Positions 37,401 through 46,190 of a stretch of 64,000 nucleotides of DNA are shown here, piece after piece. Where the stretch lies: positions 1 to 64,000 of the forward strand of contig NZ_AMZQ01000008.1 in the NCBI RefSeq assembly GCF_000313615.1, written 5' to 3'. The position numbers and the translations under genes are program-made. This DNA comes from Campylobacter showae CSUNSWCD (GTDB lineage: Bacteria > Campylobacterota > Campylobacteria > Campylobacterales > Campylobacteraceae). How positions within the stretch are numbered: position 1 is the first letter of the stretch; each line of letters begins with the position of its first letter. Below the pieces are notes generated by a model. It ran no database searches, was not told the origin of the DNA, and saw only the letters and a list, made by a program, of their open reading frames with translations.

Positions 37401-38357
37401 TTATTTTAAGCTCATTGTGATATCGTCTGCTAAATTTCTTATCATAGAGGTATGATCTAGGAAAAATGTTTTATCGTTTGGCAAATGCGGCTGATCTATG
37501 AGTGTTTTGGCTGCTGGTGCGCTTAATATCACATTTATCAGTTCAAACTCAGGCGGCAAAGTAAAATAGAGTTTTGGCTTTGGAATTTCATTTTGAAAGA
37601 GCCTTTGTGCGTAAAATTTACTGAAATTTTCGTTTTTTGGTAGCTTTATCTTTTTAAAGAGCTCAAATGGCAAAAAGTAACGCGCTAGTGCGTGAAGTCC
37701 GTGTGCGAAGATGTAGAGGCGCTTTTCAAATTTAGGCGCCTCCGTCCTGCCAAAAGTGGAGCAAAATTTCTGCAAATGTTCGCTCATGGCAGCCGTATCT
37801 TTTTCATGCAAGGCTAGTACAAATTTAACTGCCTCTCTTTCGTTTGCTGGCTTTTTGGACTCTGCAAAAGTGCGTGCTTTTTCTAGGGCAGGGGCAAGTA
37901 AATTTTCATCTTGCCAAAGCATCGCTGTGAGCAGATCGTGCATGACGCATATAAATTTATAGCCGTTTTTGCTAGGCGGCAGGCCTTTTGGAAAGATCCT
38001 TGCCATACTATCTGTGTCGCCGCAAGCGATAGCAAAAAACGCTGGTATGAGCTTTTCGCACTGGTCATATCCGCCGCTGCAGCCCGGGAGTAAATTTAGC
38101 TTAGCGTATTGAAAAATGAGATCATTTAGCGCCTCGGCGTCGCCCTCAGCTAGGCATTTTTCAAGGCAAAAGTCATAGCGCCTAGCTCTTGAAAAAGAGA
38201 GCGATCGTATGAGCTCACATAAAAAGTCGTATTCGTTTAAATTTTTCTCTTTTATCTCGGTGTAAATGCTTGCATACTCGTCTAAAAGTAGCTCTTCATC
38301 GCTTTTTGGTGGTTTTTTAGCTTTAAAAATGTTAAATAATCCATCTAAAAATGACAT
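37401..38357 (-). CDS. Hypothetical cytoplasmic protein, possibly Imm49-like
   Basis: The frame is open from 38417, but ATG 38357 has AAGGAG nine bases upstream and gives MSFLDGLFNIFKAKKPPKSD, a better start (318 residues). It is soluble, mostly helical, with no signal peptide. A central segment (AFFAIACGDTDSMARIFPKG, then LLTAMLWQDENLL and a further LALHEKD helix) is organised like Imm49-type immunity proteins that I recall from polymorphic toxin loci. This similarity is from memory and weak. No toxin gene is adjacent. Base composition looks more AT-rich than the flanking flhB. Confidence 0.6.
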   Translation of the reverse strand: MSFLDGLFNIFKAKKPPKSDEELLLDEYASIYTEIKEKNLNEYDFLCELIRSLSFSRARRYDFCLEKCLAEGDAEALNDLIFQYAKLNLLPGCSGGYDQCEKLIPAFFAIACGDTDSMARIFPKGLPPSKNGYKFICVMHDLLTAMLWQDENLLAPALEKARTFAESKKPANEREAVKFVLALHEKDTAAMSEHLQKFCSTFGRTEAPKFEKRLYIFAHGLHALARYFLPFELFKKIKLPKNENFSKFYAQRLFQNEIPKPKLYFTLPPEFELINVILSAPAAKTLIDQPHLPNDKTFFLDHTSMIRNLADDITMSLK

Positions 38358-38454
38358 TTTGCGTCTCCTTATTTTTGCTAATTTTAGCCAAAAATGCCTT
38401 ATTTTTTTCACGTGCAAAAGGCGACTTTGGCGGATAGTTTAACCTTGTTTTGGC

Positions 38455-38460
38455 TATAAT
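38455..38460 (+). promoter_or_regulatory. -10 box of flhB promoter
   Basis: TATAAT in GTTTTGGCTATAATCG, 31 bp before the flhB ATG. It has the same TTTGGC-TATAAT form as the accD promoter, so flhB appears to be read from a vegetative rather than a flagellar-sigma promoter. Confidence 0.65.
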
Positions 38461-38490
38461 CGCCCAAATTTAAGCAAGCTCAGGAAAAAG

Positions 38491-39567
38491 ATGGCAGGCG
38501 AAGATCAGGAAAAAACCGAAGAACCCACCTCCAAAAAGATCGAAGACGCGCGCAAGGACGGCAACGTCCCCAAAAGCCAAGACCTCGCGGGCTTCGTCAC
38601 GCTCGCGGTCGCGATCTTCGTCGTTGTGGCGCTTCTTGGCTTCATTGGCGATCAGTTTTTCACGCTGTATAACTACTATCAGAGCCTAATCGGCCAGGAG
38701 TTTACGCGCAAGCTGCTCTTTAGCGTCGCGATTACGACGATATTTCGCACGCTGCTCATCATCCTACCCATCGCCGTTTGCATCGCAATCGCGGGCGTCG
38801 TCGCCAACCTCATGCAGTTTGGATTTATATTTACGACCAAGCCTTTGGAGCCAAATTTAAACAAAATCAACCCGATAAAAGGGCTCAAAAATCTCTTTTC
38901 ACTCAAAAAACTGATAGATGGCATCAAAATGGTGCTCAAGGTCACGGCGGTTTTCACGGTCGGATTTTTGATGTTTTTAAGCTTTATCAAAGAGCTACCG
39001 CATACGCTCTTTTTCTCGATGGCGGCGCAGCTAGCGTGGCTAAAAGAAAAAATGCTGATTCTAGCCGCCGTGATGCTCATCGTGATGTTTATCATCGGGC
39101 TTCTTGACGTACTGATCGTGCGTTTTCAGTATTTTCGCGACCTAAGAATGAGCAAGCAGGAGATCAAGGACGAATACAAGCAGATGGAGGGCGACCCGCA
39201 GGTCAAAGGTCGCATCCGTCAGCTGCAAATGCGAGCCGCGCGCAACAGAATGATGCAAAATATCCCGCAAGCAGACGTCATCATCACAAACCCGACCCAC
39301 TACGCCGTCGCCCTTCGCTACGACAAAACAAAGGAAAAAGCGCCCGTGATCCTAGCTAAGGGCGTGGATTTTCTAGCGCTTCGCATCAAGCAAATCGGAG
39401 TAGAAAACAACGTCAAAATCGTCGAAAATCCGCCGCTAGCGCGCGAACTATACAAGATGTGCGAGGTGAACGATATGATACCTGCGGAGCTCTTTCGCGC
39501 CGTCGCCGAGGTGCTAAGCTTCGTCTATATGAGCGACAAACAAAAATTCGGCGATAGACTGAAGTGA
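38491..39567 (+). CDS. flhB: Flagellar type III export protein FlhB
   Basis: FlhB is part of the flagellar export gate and controls the switch from hook to filament export. The 358-residue protein starts with the family signature EDQEKTEEPTSKKIEDARKD and has four membrane helices. The cytoplasmic domain has the self-cleavage motif NPTH at residues 267-270. It is followed not by motB/motA as in C. jejuni but by a structured non-coding region and the dcu/lar block. Confidence 0.96.
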   Translation: MAGEDQEKTEEPTSKKIEDARKDGNVPKSQDLAGFVTLAVAIFVVVALLGFIGDQFFTLYNYYQSLIGQEFTRKLLFSVAITTIFRTLLIILPIAVCIAIAGVVANLMQFGFIFTTKPLEPNLNKINPIKGLKNLFSLKKLIDGIKMVLKVTAVFTVGFLMFLSFIKELPHTLFFSMAAQLAWLKEKMLILAAVMLIVMFIIGLLDVLIVRFQYFRDLRMSKQEIKDEYKQMEGDPQVKGRIRQLQMRAARNRMMQNIPQADVIITNPTHYAVALRYDKTKEKAPVILAKGVDFLALRIKQIGVENNVKIVENPPLARELYKMCEVNDMIPAELFRAVAEVLSFVYMSDKQKFGDRLK

Positions 39568-39652
39568 AATTTAAATTTGACTTTTTGGCTGTAAATTTGA
39601 AGTTAAATTTGAGATCAAATTTGCGCCGCTCAAATTTGGATAAATTTTAGCA

Positions 39653-39932
39653 TTTTACCTGCCGAGACCCGAATCTTGAAAATGTCAAAATTTACTTTGG
39701 TAAAATTTAAATAAAAATTTTAAAAATTTGCTTTCAAGCCCGCGACGCTTTGCCTGCAAGGCAAAGCAGTGTCGCCACCTTAAAAGCGTCGTAGGGGATG
39801 GGGGATTGTCAAGGGGGAAGGGAGCGACTTCGCAATTCAAGCCCCTTCCCCCTTGACAGGAAAGCAGAGCAGCATCAAAATCTGGCCGAATCAAATTTGA
39901 CATTTTCAAGATACGGGTCTCGGCGAGTAAAA
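39653..39932. repeat. Nested inverted-repeat element (MITE-like)
   Basis: The outer arms 39653-39693 and 39893-39932 are complementary over about 40 bp (core GCCGAGACCCG and ATCTTGAAAATGTCAAA) with three mismatches and one indel, about 200 bp apart. Inside are a hairpin with arms GCTTTGCC/GGCAAAGC (39747-39754 and 39760-39767), flanked by CGAC/GTCG, and a perfect 16-bp stem at 39807-39822 with 39843-39858 (core CAAGGGGGAAGGG). No transposase and no clear target duplication are seen. It resembles a miniature inverted-repeat element or a structured RNA gene. Confidence 0.65.
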
Positions 39933-40033
39933 TTTGCAAATTTGAAATTTGATTATAAGAAATCGAGGCGAAGTATCGCGAGATGATTTTTCGAGTTTTC
40001 TGCTTCGCAAGCTCGCAGCTGCAAGCAGAAGAA

Positions 40034-40084
40034 GTTAAAATTTGACAAAGATAAGGCATATAGCTTACCCAGTCAAATTTTAAC
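40034..40084. repeat. Perfect 13-bp inverted repeat
   Basis: GTTAAAATTTGAC (40034-40046) is complementary to GTCAAATTTTAAC (40072-40084) with 25 bp between. The spacer itself can pair partly through TAAG and CTTA. It is the second structured unit downstream of flhB and uses the same AAATTTGAC word as the arms of the larger element. Confidence 0.55.
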
Positions 40085-40268
40085 GAAATCCGCAAAAAGC
40101 ACTCGCGAGACAAGCTATTAAAATAAAAAGGCGAAGTATTTTTTCTTTTTACTTCGCGCAAGCGCTCGTAACGAGATTTCGCTACGAGGAGACGAGGCGG
40201 AAACGACGGAGGCAAGGGAGCGGACTAGTCGTCCGTGACCGAAGCCGACCGAGTTTCCAACGAAGTAT

Positions 40269-40303
40269 AAAGGGAAAAGACAAGCCGCAAAAGCAGCTTG
40301 TCT
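40269..40303 (-). terminator. Intrinsic terminator after the dcu gene
   Basis: Arms AGACAAGC (40278-40285) and GCTTGTCT (40296-40303) form an 8-bp stem with a 10-nt loop. On the minus strand the stem is followed by TTTCCCTTTA. It lies 10 bp after the dcu stop codon. Confidence 0.75.
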
Positions 40304-40313
40304 AAAAGCAAGA

Positions 40314-41993
40314 TTATTTAATAAATCCGTATAGGTTAGCTAACACCCAACCCACTGCACACGAACTAAACACGCCGATAAAGCCTGGGATGATAAAGCT
40401 GTGGTTGATTACATATTTGCCAATATGTGTTGTACCTGAGCGGTCAAACTGAACAGCTGCAAGGTCGCTTGGATATGTTGGTAGAATGAAGTATCCATAG
40501 CAAGCAGTTGCAAACGCAATAATAACACCTGGATCAATGCCGATCTGAACAGCAAGCGGCACGAAAGTCGCAGCAGCAGCAGCTTGAGAGTTTAGGAACT
40601 TAGAAATCAGCATACCTACTACGATATACATCCACGGATAGGCTCTCATCACCTCTCCTAGCGAGCCTTTTAGCATCTCGATGTGAGAGTGGAACATTGT
40701 TTCAGCCATCCAGCTGATGCCGTAGATCGCTACGAGCGCGACCATACCGCTGTGGAAGATCTCGTTTTGAGCGATCTTAGCAGCCTTGATGCCTGAGTAG
40801 ATCATCATGATGGACGCGGCCAGTAGCATGAAAATTTGGATCGTATCGACCATACCTAGGGGCGCAGTCTTTTTCATAGTATCTTTTACTACGATACTAG
40901 CGTTTGCGACGGTTTCGGTTTTACCCTCTTTGGTTATGACGACGTTGCCGTCTTGAAGTACGATAGTTTGAGTTACTTTTTTGTCTTTATCTAGAACTTC
41001 TACATTCGTAAATTTAGTAGCGTCTTTTACTTTATTGTCTTTTACGTTTGAGACGACTTTGCTATCATCTACGGTAGATACTACTTGACCGTCTTTTACG
41101 GTGATGTTTTTAACTACTTTTTTATCTACTACAATTTCGATAGATTTGCCAGGGACGTCGCTAGTCCAGCTAGGGCGGAGTTGTTTATAGTAGCCTAGAA
41201 CCGCCACGATAGCGATAGTAGCTAGGAATATCCACATCACGTTCCACTGTTTAGCAGGAAGTTTTACGCCGATTAGCGAATGAGACTCATCAGAACCATA
41301 TATATATTTTTTTTGTTCTGGATCGGCTATTTTTGCCTGAAATTCTGGGTCTTTATCAAGATCCTTGCCTCTAAATACTGAGTAAGTTCCTATACAGAGC
41401 ACGCCCAAAAATGTAGAAGGAATGGTAACTTTTAATAGATCAACATAGCTTGTAAAGCCCTCAATATGAACTGTGCCAGTACCAAGAAGAACAGCAACCA
41501 TAGACACACCAGCAACTGAAACAGGGCTTGCGATAATAGCAAGTTGTGACGAGATCGTAGTCGCAGCCAGCGGTCTTTCCGGACGGATACCGCTTTTCAT
41601 TGATACATCATAGATGATCGGTAAAAGTGTATAAACTGTGTGACCAGTACCACATAGCACCGTTAGTGTCCAGCCGCAAATCGGCGCAAGATAACAGACT
41701 AGTTTTGGATGCTTTCTAAGCGCTTTTTCAGCGATCTGAAGCATAACATCAAGACCACCAGCAGCTTGAAGCGTAGCAGATGCTACGACGACGGCTAGGA
41801 TCGTTAGGATGACGTCTACTGCCGGTTTGCCAGGCTTCATACCGAATGCAAATACCAAGATAACAAGACCGATGCCGCCTAGTACACCTAGCGCCATACC
41901 GCCTTTTTTAGCACCGTAGAATAGACATCCGAGCACTACGATTAGTTGGAGAGTGAACTGAGTGCTTTCACTCAAACTGGTTAGAAATTCCAT
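40314..41993 (-). CDS. dcuB: Anaerobic C4-dicarboxylate transporter (Dcu family) with a soluble insert
   Basis: Dcu carriers exchange fumarate, malate, aspartate or tartrate for succinate across the inner membrane. The protein is recognisable by [31 protein letters not shown] and [18 protein letters not shown]. It has 559 residues, about 110 more than normal DcuA/DcuB. The excess is a hydrophilic insert of about 95 residues (roughly 280-375) between membrane helices, rich in Lys, Asp, Val and Thr with repeated KVV/DGQVV-like strands. DcuA versus DcuB cannot be settled here, so the symbol is tentative. It is divergent from larA and ends in its own terminator. Confidence 0.85.
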   Translation of the reverse strand: MEFLTSLSESTQFTLQLIVVLGCLFYGAKKGGMALGVLGGIGLVILVFAFGMKPGKPAVDVILTILAVVVASATLQAAGGLDVMLQIAEKALRKHPKLVCYLAPICGWTLTVLCGTGHTVYTLLPIIYDVSMKSGIRPERPLAATTISSQLAIIASPVSVAGVSMVAVLLGTGTVHIEGFTSYVDLLKVTIPSTFLGVLCIGTYSVFRGKDLDKDPEFQAKIADPEQKKYIYGSDESHSLIGVKLPAKQWNVMWIFLATIAIVAVLGYYKQLRPSWTSDVPGKSIEIVVDKKVVKNITVKDGQVVSTVDDSKVVSNVKDNKVKDATKFTNVEVLDKDKKVTQTIVLQDGNVVITKEGKTETVANASIVVKDTMKKTAPLGMVDTIQIFMLLAASIMMIYSGIKAAKIAQNEIFHSGMVALVAIYGISWMAETMFHSHIEMLKGSLGEVMRAYPWMYIVVGMLISKFLNSQAAAAATFVPLAVQIGIDPGVIIAFATACYGYFILPTYPSDLAAVQFDRSGTTHIGKYVINHSFIIPGFIGVFSSCAVGWVLANLYGFIK

Positions 41994-42022
41994 TTTTTCT
42001 CCTTTTTGGAAATTACGCCGCG

Positions 42023-42028
42023 ATTATA
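42023..42028 (-). promoter_or_regulatory. -10 box of dcu promoter
   Basis: On the minus strand TATAAT occurs about 30 bp before the dcu ATG, after a T/A-rich stretch. It faces the larA promoter across a 213-bp divergent gap, a place where a shared regulator could act, though no operator is evident. Confidence 0.6.
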
Positions 42029-42160
42029 TAAATATTAAAATTAAATACTAATAAAAAAATTAAAAATACATTTGTAAGTATTAATCATATATTTAACCAA
42101 ATTTGATGCGCCGCTAGTCAAATTTAATCGATCTAAATGCATTTAAAAGAAAATTTGATA

Positions 42161-42166
42161 TATAAT
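42161..42166 (+). promoter_or_regulatory. -10 box of larA operon promoter
   Basis: TATAAT lies 41 bp before the larA ATG, within TTGATATATAATCC. AAGGAG (42196-42201) is the ribosome-binding site. The whole lar set follows with overlaps or tiny gaps, so this is likely the operon promoter. Confidence 0.65.
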
Positions 42167-42206
42167 CCTAAGACTAAAAATTAATAAATCTGCTTAAGGA
42201 GCAAAC

Positions 42207-43457
42207 ATGCAAATCCCTATCGCTTATGGCAAAGACGACCACATAAATTTAAAAATAGACGAGAAAAACCTGCTTGGAGTTTTTGACCCAAACAAAGTTG
42301 CTAAATTTGACGAAGCAGCGCTCATCGCAAAGGCTTTGGCAAATCCAATAAACCAAAAAAGCTTTGATGAGTTTATCGCCGGCGATGAAAAGATCGTTAT
42401 CATCGTAAATGACGGCACAAGGCCTACGCCAACTGCTAAAATTTTAAAGCAAATTTATCCAAAACTTCGCGATAAAAATAAAATTTTTATCATCGCCACC
42501 GGCTGCCACAGAGAGGGTACGCTAGATGAATACAATATGATATTTTCTAAAGAAATTTACCCTGAAATTAGAGCCAAAAACGAGGTTCATGACCACGATT
42601 CAAAGCACGATGAGATGGTATTTTTAGGCGAGAGCAAAAACGGCACGCAGATGTATCTAAACAAAATCGTTGCCGAAGCTAAAAAAGTGATCGTTATAGG
42701 TTCAGTCGAGCCGCACTATTTTGCTGGCTACACTGGCGGTAGAAAGGCGTTTTTGCCAGGCACTGCCTCATACGAGAGCATCACGCAAAACCACAAACTA
42801 GCTCTTAGTCCTGACGCTCAGGCACTGCGCCTTGAGGGCAACCCTGTGCATGAAGATATGATCGATGCGATGAAGGTGCTTTCAAACATCGATGTCTTTT
42901 CTATACAGACGGTGCTTGATAGCGAACATGGCGTCTATTACGCAAGTGCTGGCGATCTAAATGATAGTTTTTATGACTGCGTTAAAAAGGCTGATGAGGT
43001 CTTTTGCGTAAATATCCCACAAAAAGCCGACATCGTGATCTCGGTAGCGCCTTATCCTATGGATGTTGATCTTTATCAGGCGCAAAAGGCGTTAGATAAC
43101 GGCAAACTAGCGCTTGCAAAGGATGGAATTTTAATAATGGTCGCAAAATGCCGCACAGGCATCGGCCCAAAACCTTTTTTTGACCTTATGGCATCGGCCG
43201 ACACGCCAAAAAAGGTGCTTGAAAAGATAAATTCTGGCTTTAAGCTTGGCTACCACAAGGCTGCTAAAATGGCTGAAATTTCGCTCTGGGCGCAGACTTG
43301 GGCTGTGACTGATCTAAGCGATGATGAGATGAAAGCCGTACATTTAAAGCCATATCACGACCTACAAAAGGCTATAGATGAGGCACTAGCACAAAAAGGT
43401 GCAAACGCAAAAATAATCATCTTGCCGTTTGGCTCTATGACTGTGCCTAAGGTTTAA
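42207..43457 (+). CDS. larA: LarA-family nickel-pincer 2-hydroxyacid racemase
   Basis: LarA interconverts D- and L-hydroxyacids through a nickel-pincer nucleotide cofactor bound to a lysine. The 416-residue protein keeps H101 (TGCHREGT), H170 (VEPHYFAGYTGGRK), K180 and H196. The spacing H170-K180-H196 equals that of H174-K184-H200 in the Lactiplantibacillus plantarum enzyme, so it should be active. LarA homologues differ in substrate: lactate, malate and other hydroxyacids are known. The neighbouring Dcu transporter and tartrate dehydratase point to a dicarboxylate such as malate, but this is inference. Confidence 0.9.
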   Translation: MQIPIAYGKDDHINLKIDEKNLLGVFDPNKVAKFDEAALIAKALANPINQKSFDEFIAGDEKIVIIVNDGTRPTPTAKILKQIYPKLRDKNKIFIIATGCHREGTLDEYNMIFSKEIYPEIRAKNEVHDHDSKHDEMVFLGESKNGTQMYLNKIVAEAKKVIVIGSVEPHYFAGYTGGRKAFLPGTASYESITQNHKLALSPDAQALRLEGNPVHEDMIDAMKVLSNIDVFSIQTVLDSEHGVYYASAGDLNDSFYDCVKKADEVFCVNIPQKADIVISVAPYPMDVDLYQAQKALDNGKLALAKDGILIMVAKCRTGIGPKPFFDLMASADTPKKVLEKINSGFKLGYHKAAKMAEISLWAQTWAVTDLSDDEMKAVHLKPYHDLQKAIDEALAQKGANAKIIILPFGSMTVPKV

Positions 43458-43459
43458 GC

Positions 43460-44650
43460 TTGGCTAAAATTTTATATTATGACGCAAGCTGTGGCATCAG
43501 CGGTGATATGAATTTAGCTGCTCTTGTTGGGCTTGGCGTGGATTTTGACTATCTTTGCTCTGAGCTAGAGAAGTTAAATTTGAGCGGAGAATTTCGCCTG
43601 GAGCGAAAAAATGTAGTAAAAAACGGCATTGCTGCGACCAAAATAGACGTTGTCTTGCTAAATTCGCAACCTCACGCTAGAAGCTACGCTGATATCAAGC
43701 AAATTTTAGCTAGCTCAAATTTGAGCGAATTTTGCAAGAAAAAGGCCGCTGCGATATTTCATGTGATCGCGCAGGCTGAGGCAAAGGTGCATGCAGTTAG
43801 CATCGATGAGGTGCATTTTCATGAGGTTGGAGCGGTTGATAGCATAGTAGATGTCGTAGGGGCCGCGATCTGCCTTGAGTATCTATATAAAAATTTTGGC
43901 ATTTCAAGAGTTTTTAGCTCAAAGATCGAGCTTGGCGGTGGCGTAGCAAAGTGCGACCACGGCACTCTAAATGTCCCAGCGCCTGCCGTTTGTGAAATTT
44001 TAAAGGGCGTGCCTGTAAGTCTTGGCAGAGCAAATTTTGAGATGACTACACCAACAGGTGCGGCGATACTAAAAGCATGCGTAGATGAGTTTGTAAGCGA
44101 TATAAATTTCAAAATAGAAAAAGTAGCTTATGGAGCTGGTGAAAAGAACGCTCCAAATTTTGCAAATGCCCTTCGCGCGATGATCTGCGAGGTGGATGAG
44201 AGCCAAAATTTGGTGCAAAAAATGATATCTACAAACATAGATGACATGGACGCGGAAAGCTTTGCCTTTGCATGTGAAATTTTACGTGAAAATGGCGCTC
44301 TAGACGTCTTTAGCCACTCTATCTATATGAAAAAAGGGCGCATCGGCTTTGAGCTAAATGTCTTGTGCCGCAACGAAGATGCGAAAAAGATAAAAGAGCT
44401 TATATTTACGCACACGACGGCTATCGGCGTTCGTGAGATAGATGTCATAAAAACCGAGCTAAAGCGAAAATTTGTAAGTGTTGAGACGAAATTTGGCGAT
44501 ATAAGACTAAAAATTTCAGGCGATGATGAAAAGGTAAAGCCTGAGTTTGAAGAGTGCAAAAGCGCTGCACTTGCGCATAAAACATCAATATTTCAGGTAA
44601 AAAAAGAAATTTTTAAAAAGTATGACGAAGTTAGAAATTCTAAAAAATGA
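43460..44650 (+). CDS. larC: LarC nickel insertase for the nickel-pincer cofactor
   Basis: LarC inserts nickel into pyridinium-3,5-bisthiocarboxylic acid mononucleotide in a CTP-dependent reaction. The 396-residue protein starts KILYYDASCGISGDMNLAAL and contains DEVHFHEVGAVDSIVDVVGA and MTTPTGAAIL, diagnostic of the family. It is read in one continuous frame, whereas L. plantarum needs a ribosomal frameshift (larC1/larC2). The start is TTG 43460, with AAGG eight bases upstream. It overlaps larE by 29 bp. Confidence 0.92.
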   Translation: MAKILYYDASCGISGDMNLAALVGLGVDFDYLCSELEKLNLSGEFRLERKNVVKNGIAATKIDVVLLNSQPHARSYADIKQILASSNLSEFCKKKAAAIFHVIAQAEAKVHAVSIDEVHFHEVGAVDSIVDVVGAAICLEYLYKNFGISRVFSSKIELGGGVAKCDHGTLNVPAPAVCEILKGVPVSLGRANFEMTTPTGAAILKACVDEFVSDINFKIEKVAYGAGEKNAPNFANALRAMICEVDESQNLVQKMISTNIDDMDAESFAFACEILRENGALDVFSHSIYMKKGRIGFELNVLCRNEDAKKIKELIFTHTTAIGVREIDVIKTELKRKFVSVETKFGDIRLKISGDDEKVKPEFEECKSAALAHKTSIFQVKKEIFKKYDEVRNSKK

Positions 44651-45395
44651 TATAAAAAAGCTAGGAAATTTAGCCATTGCTTTTAGCGGCGGCGTGGATA
44701 GCTCGCTACTGCTAAAGGTCGCTGCGGACGTGCTTGGCGAAAATACGCTAGCACTCACGGTAAAATCGCCCTACATGTCTTTGCGAGAGATAGACGAGGC
44801 GGTAGAATTTGCTAAATTTTATGGCATCAGGCACGAGATATTTGAGGTAGGCATCGCTGATGAGATCAAGCTCAATCCGCAAAATCGCTGTTATCTTTGC
44901 AAAAAAGCAGTTTTTTCAAGGCTTCTTGCGCGCGCAAATGAGCTAGGTTTTACAAATTTGGCTGACGGCACAAACAAAGATGATCTTGGCGAATATCGCC
45001 CAGGGCTTAAGGCAAAAGAAGAGCTTGGCGTGCTTTCTCCGCTTTTAAATTTGAGCAAATTTGAGATCCGCGAACTCTCACGTGAGCTAAATTTAGCAAC
45101 TGCTGAAAAGCCAAGCTATGCATGCTTGCTAACTCGTTTGCCGCATGAAAAAGAGATAAGCATAGATGAGCTAAATTTAGTAGAGGCGGCTGAAAATTTA
45201 CTGATAAAAAGTGGCTACGCAAATGTGCGAGCAAGGCTTGATGATAAAAAAATGAAGCTGCAAATGCCATTTTCTAGCATGCAAAGCTTTTTAAACGATG
45301 TGAAATTTAAGTCTATCGTTAAAGAGCTAGTAGCACTTGGCGCAGCAGAGGTGATGCTTGATCTAAAGGGGCTTAGAGAGGATGTTTTGGCATGA
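44622..45395 (+). CDS. larE: LarE sulfur transferase for the nickel-pincer cofactor
   Basis: LarE uses ATP to activate the cofactor precursor and adds sulfur to it. The 257-residue PP-loop protein has SGGVDSS (residues 22-28), the RCYLCKKAVF motif near residue 90 and KPSYACLLTRLP with C168. Some LarE proteins give up the sulfur of one cysteine, others hold a [4Fe-4S] cluster on three cysteines in this region. Only one cysteine is seen here, suggesting the sacrificial type. The start lies inside larC and the end overlaps larB by ATGA. Confidence 0.92.
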   Translation: MTKLEILKNDIKKLGNLAIAFSGGVDSSLLLKVAADVLGENTLALTVKSPYMSLREIDEAVEFAKFYGIRHEIFEVGIADEIKLNPQNRCYLCKKAVFSRLLARANELGFTNLADGTNKDDLGEYRPGLKAKEELGVLSPLLNLSKFEIRELSRELNLATAEKPSYACLLTRLPHEKEISIDELNLVEAAENLLIKSGYANVRARLDDKKMKLQMPFSSMQSFLNDVKFKSIVKELVALGAAEVMLDLKGLREDVLA

Positions 45396-46138
45396 GCGAG
45401 GCTGAAATTTTAGAATTTATCGCCAGTATAAAAAATGGCAAGATGAGCGAGCAAGATGCGCTAAAGTATCTAAAAAACTATCCATTTAATGACATCGGAT
45501 GCGCCAAGATCGACACTCAGCGTGCTTTGCGAAATGGTACTGGTGAGGTGATATATGGGGCAAATAAAACAGATGATGAAATTTTGCAAATTGCTAGTGC
45601 GATCGGCGAAAAAAATGAAAATATCCTAATCACAAGAACAAATGAGAATGTTTTTGAACGCATACGTGAGATCTTTCCGCAGGCAAATTTTAATGCTCGT
45701 GGCAGGGTGATTAGCGTCAAATTTAAAGAACTAGCACCCACAAAAAGCTACATCTCGATAGTCTCTGCCGGAACTGCCGATGGTGCAGTCGTGGAGGAGG
45801 CCTATGAGACGGCAAAATTCTTAGGCAACGATGTGAGAAAATTTACCGATGTTGGCGTGGCAGGACTACATAGGCTGATAGCAAAGATCGACGAGATACG
45901 TGGTGCAAAGGTCGTCATCGCCGTTGCTGGCATGGAGGGCGCACTTGCTAGCGTATTAGCAGGCCTCGTGAGCGTGCCGGTGATCGCGGTGCCCACCAGC
46001 GTGGGATACGGAGCGAGCTTTGGCGGGCTGGCGGCGCTGCTAGCGATGCTAAACAGCTGCGCAAACGGCGTGAGCGTCGTAAATATAGACAACGGCTTTG
46101 GCGCCGCGTATAACGCGAGCCTGATAAATCATCTTTAA
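45392..46138 (+). CDS. larB: LarB carboxylase/hydrolase for the nickel-pincer cofactor
   Basis: LarB makes pyridinium-3,5-biscarboxylic acid mononucleotide from nicotinic acid adenine dinucleotide. The 248-residue protein shows the PurE-like core: SIVSAGTADGAVVEEAYETA, GVAGLHRLI and VAVPTSVGYGASFGGLAALL. It overlaps larE by ATGA and completes the A-C-E-B set. The last 180 bp switch abruptly from AT-rich codons (aat, gat, gct) to GC-rich ones (gtg, ctg, gcg, ggc), unlike the first 560 bp, suggesting a recombination junction inside the gene. Confidence 0.92.
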   Translation: MSEAEILEFIASIKNGKMSEQDALKYLKNYPFNDIGCAKIDTQRALRNGTGEVIYGANKTDDEILQIASAIGEKNENILITRTNENVFERIREIFPQANFNARGRVISVKFKELAPTKSYISIVSAGTADGAVVEEAYETAKFLGNDVRKFTDVGVAGLHRLIAKIDEIRGAKVVIAVAGMEGALASVLAGLVSVPVIAVPTSVGYGASFGGLAALLAMLNSCANGVSVVNIDNGFGAAYNASLINHL

Positions 46139-46190
46139 ATTTACGCCGCCGCGCGGGTCAAATTTAAAAGCTAAATTTAAAAGGAAAGCG

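Larger units (their letters stand above)
39568..40313. other. Non-coding region rich in inverted repeats
   Basis: This 746-bp gap after flhB holds no gene I accept. A 176-codon minus-strand frame (39685-40215) is interrupted in logic by strong inverted repeats, and its translation is compositionally odd. Structures seen are: a 40-bp inverted repeat with nested hairpins (39653-39932); a perfect 13-bp repeat (40034-40046 with 40072-40084); GCGAAGTA/TACTTCGC (40131-40138 with 40150-40157); CG-rich text at 40150-40260; and a terminator for dcu (40269-40303). The density of structure suggests a mobile or RNA-level element. Confidence 0.6.

Noticed and set aside
39685-40215. 176-codon minus-strand frame downstream of flhB
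   Set aside because: It runs straight through several strong inverted repeats, lacks a ribosome-binding site and shows no domain; better explained as repeat DNA.
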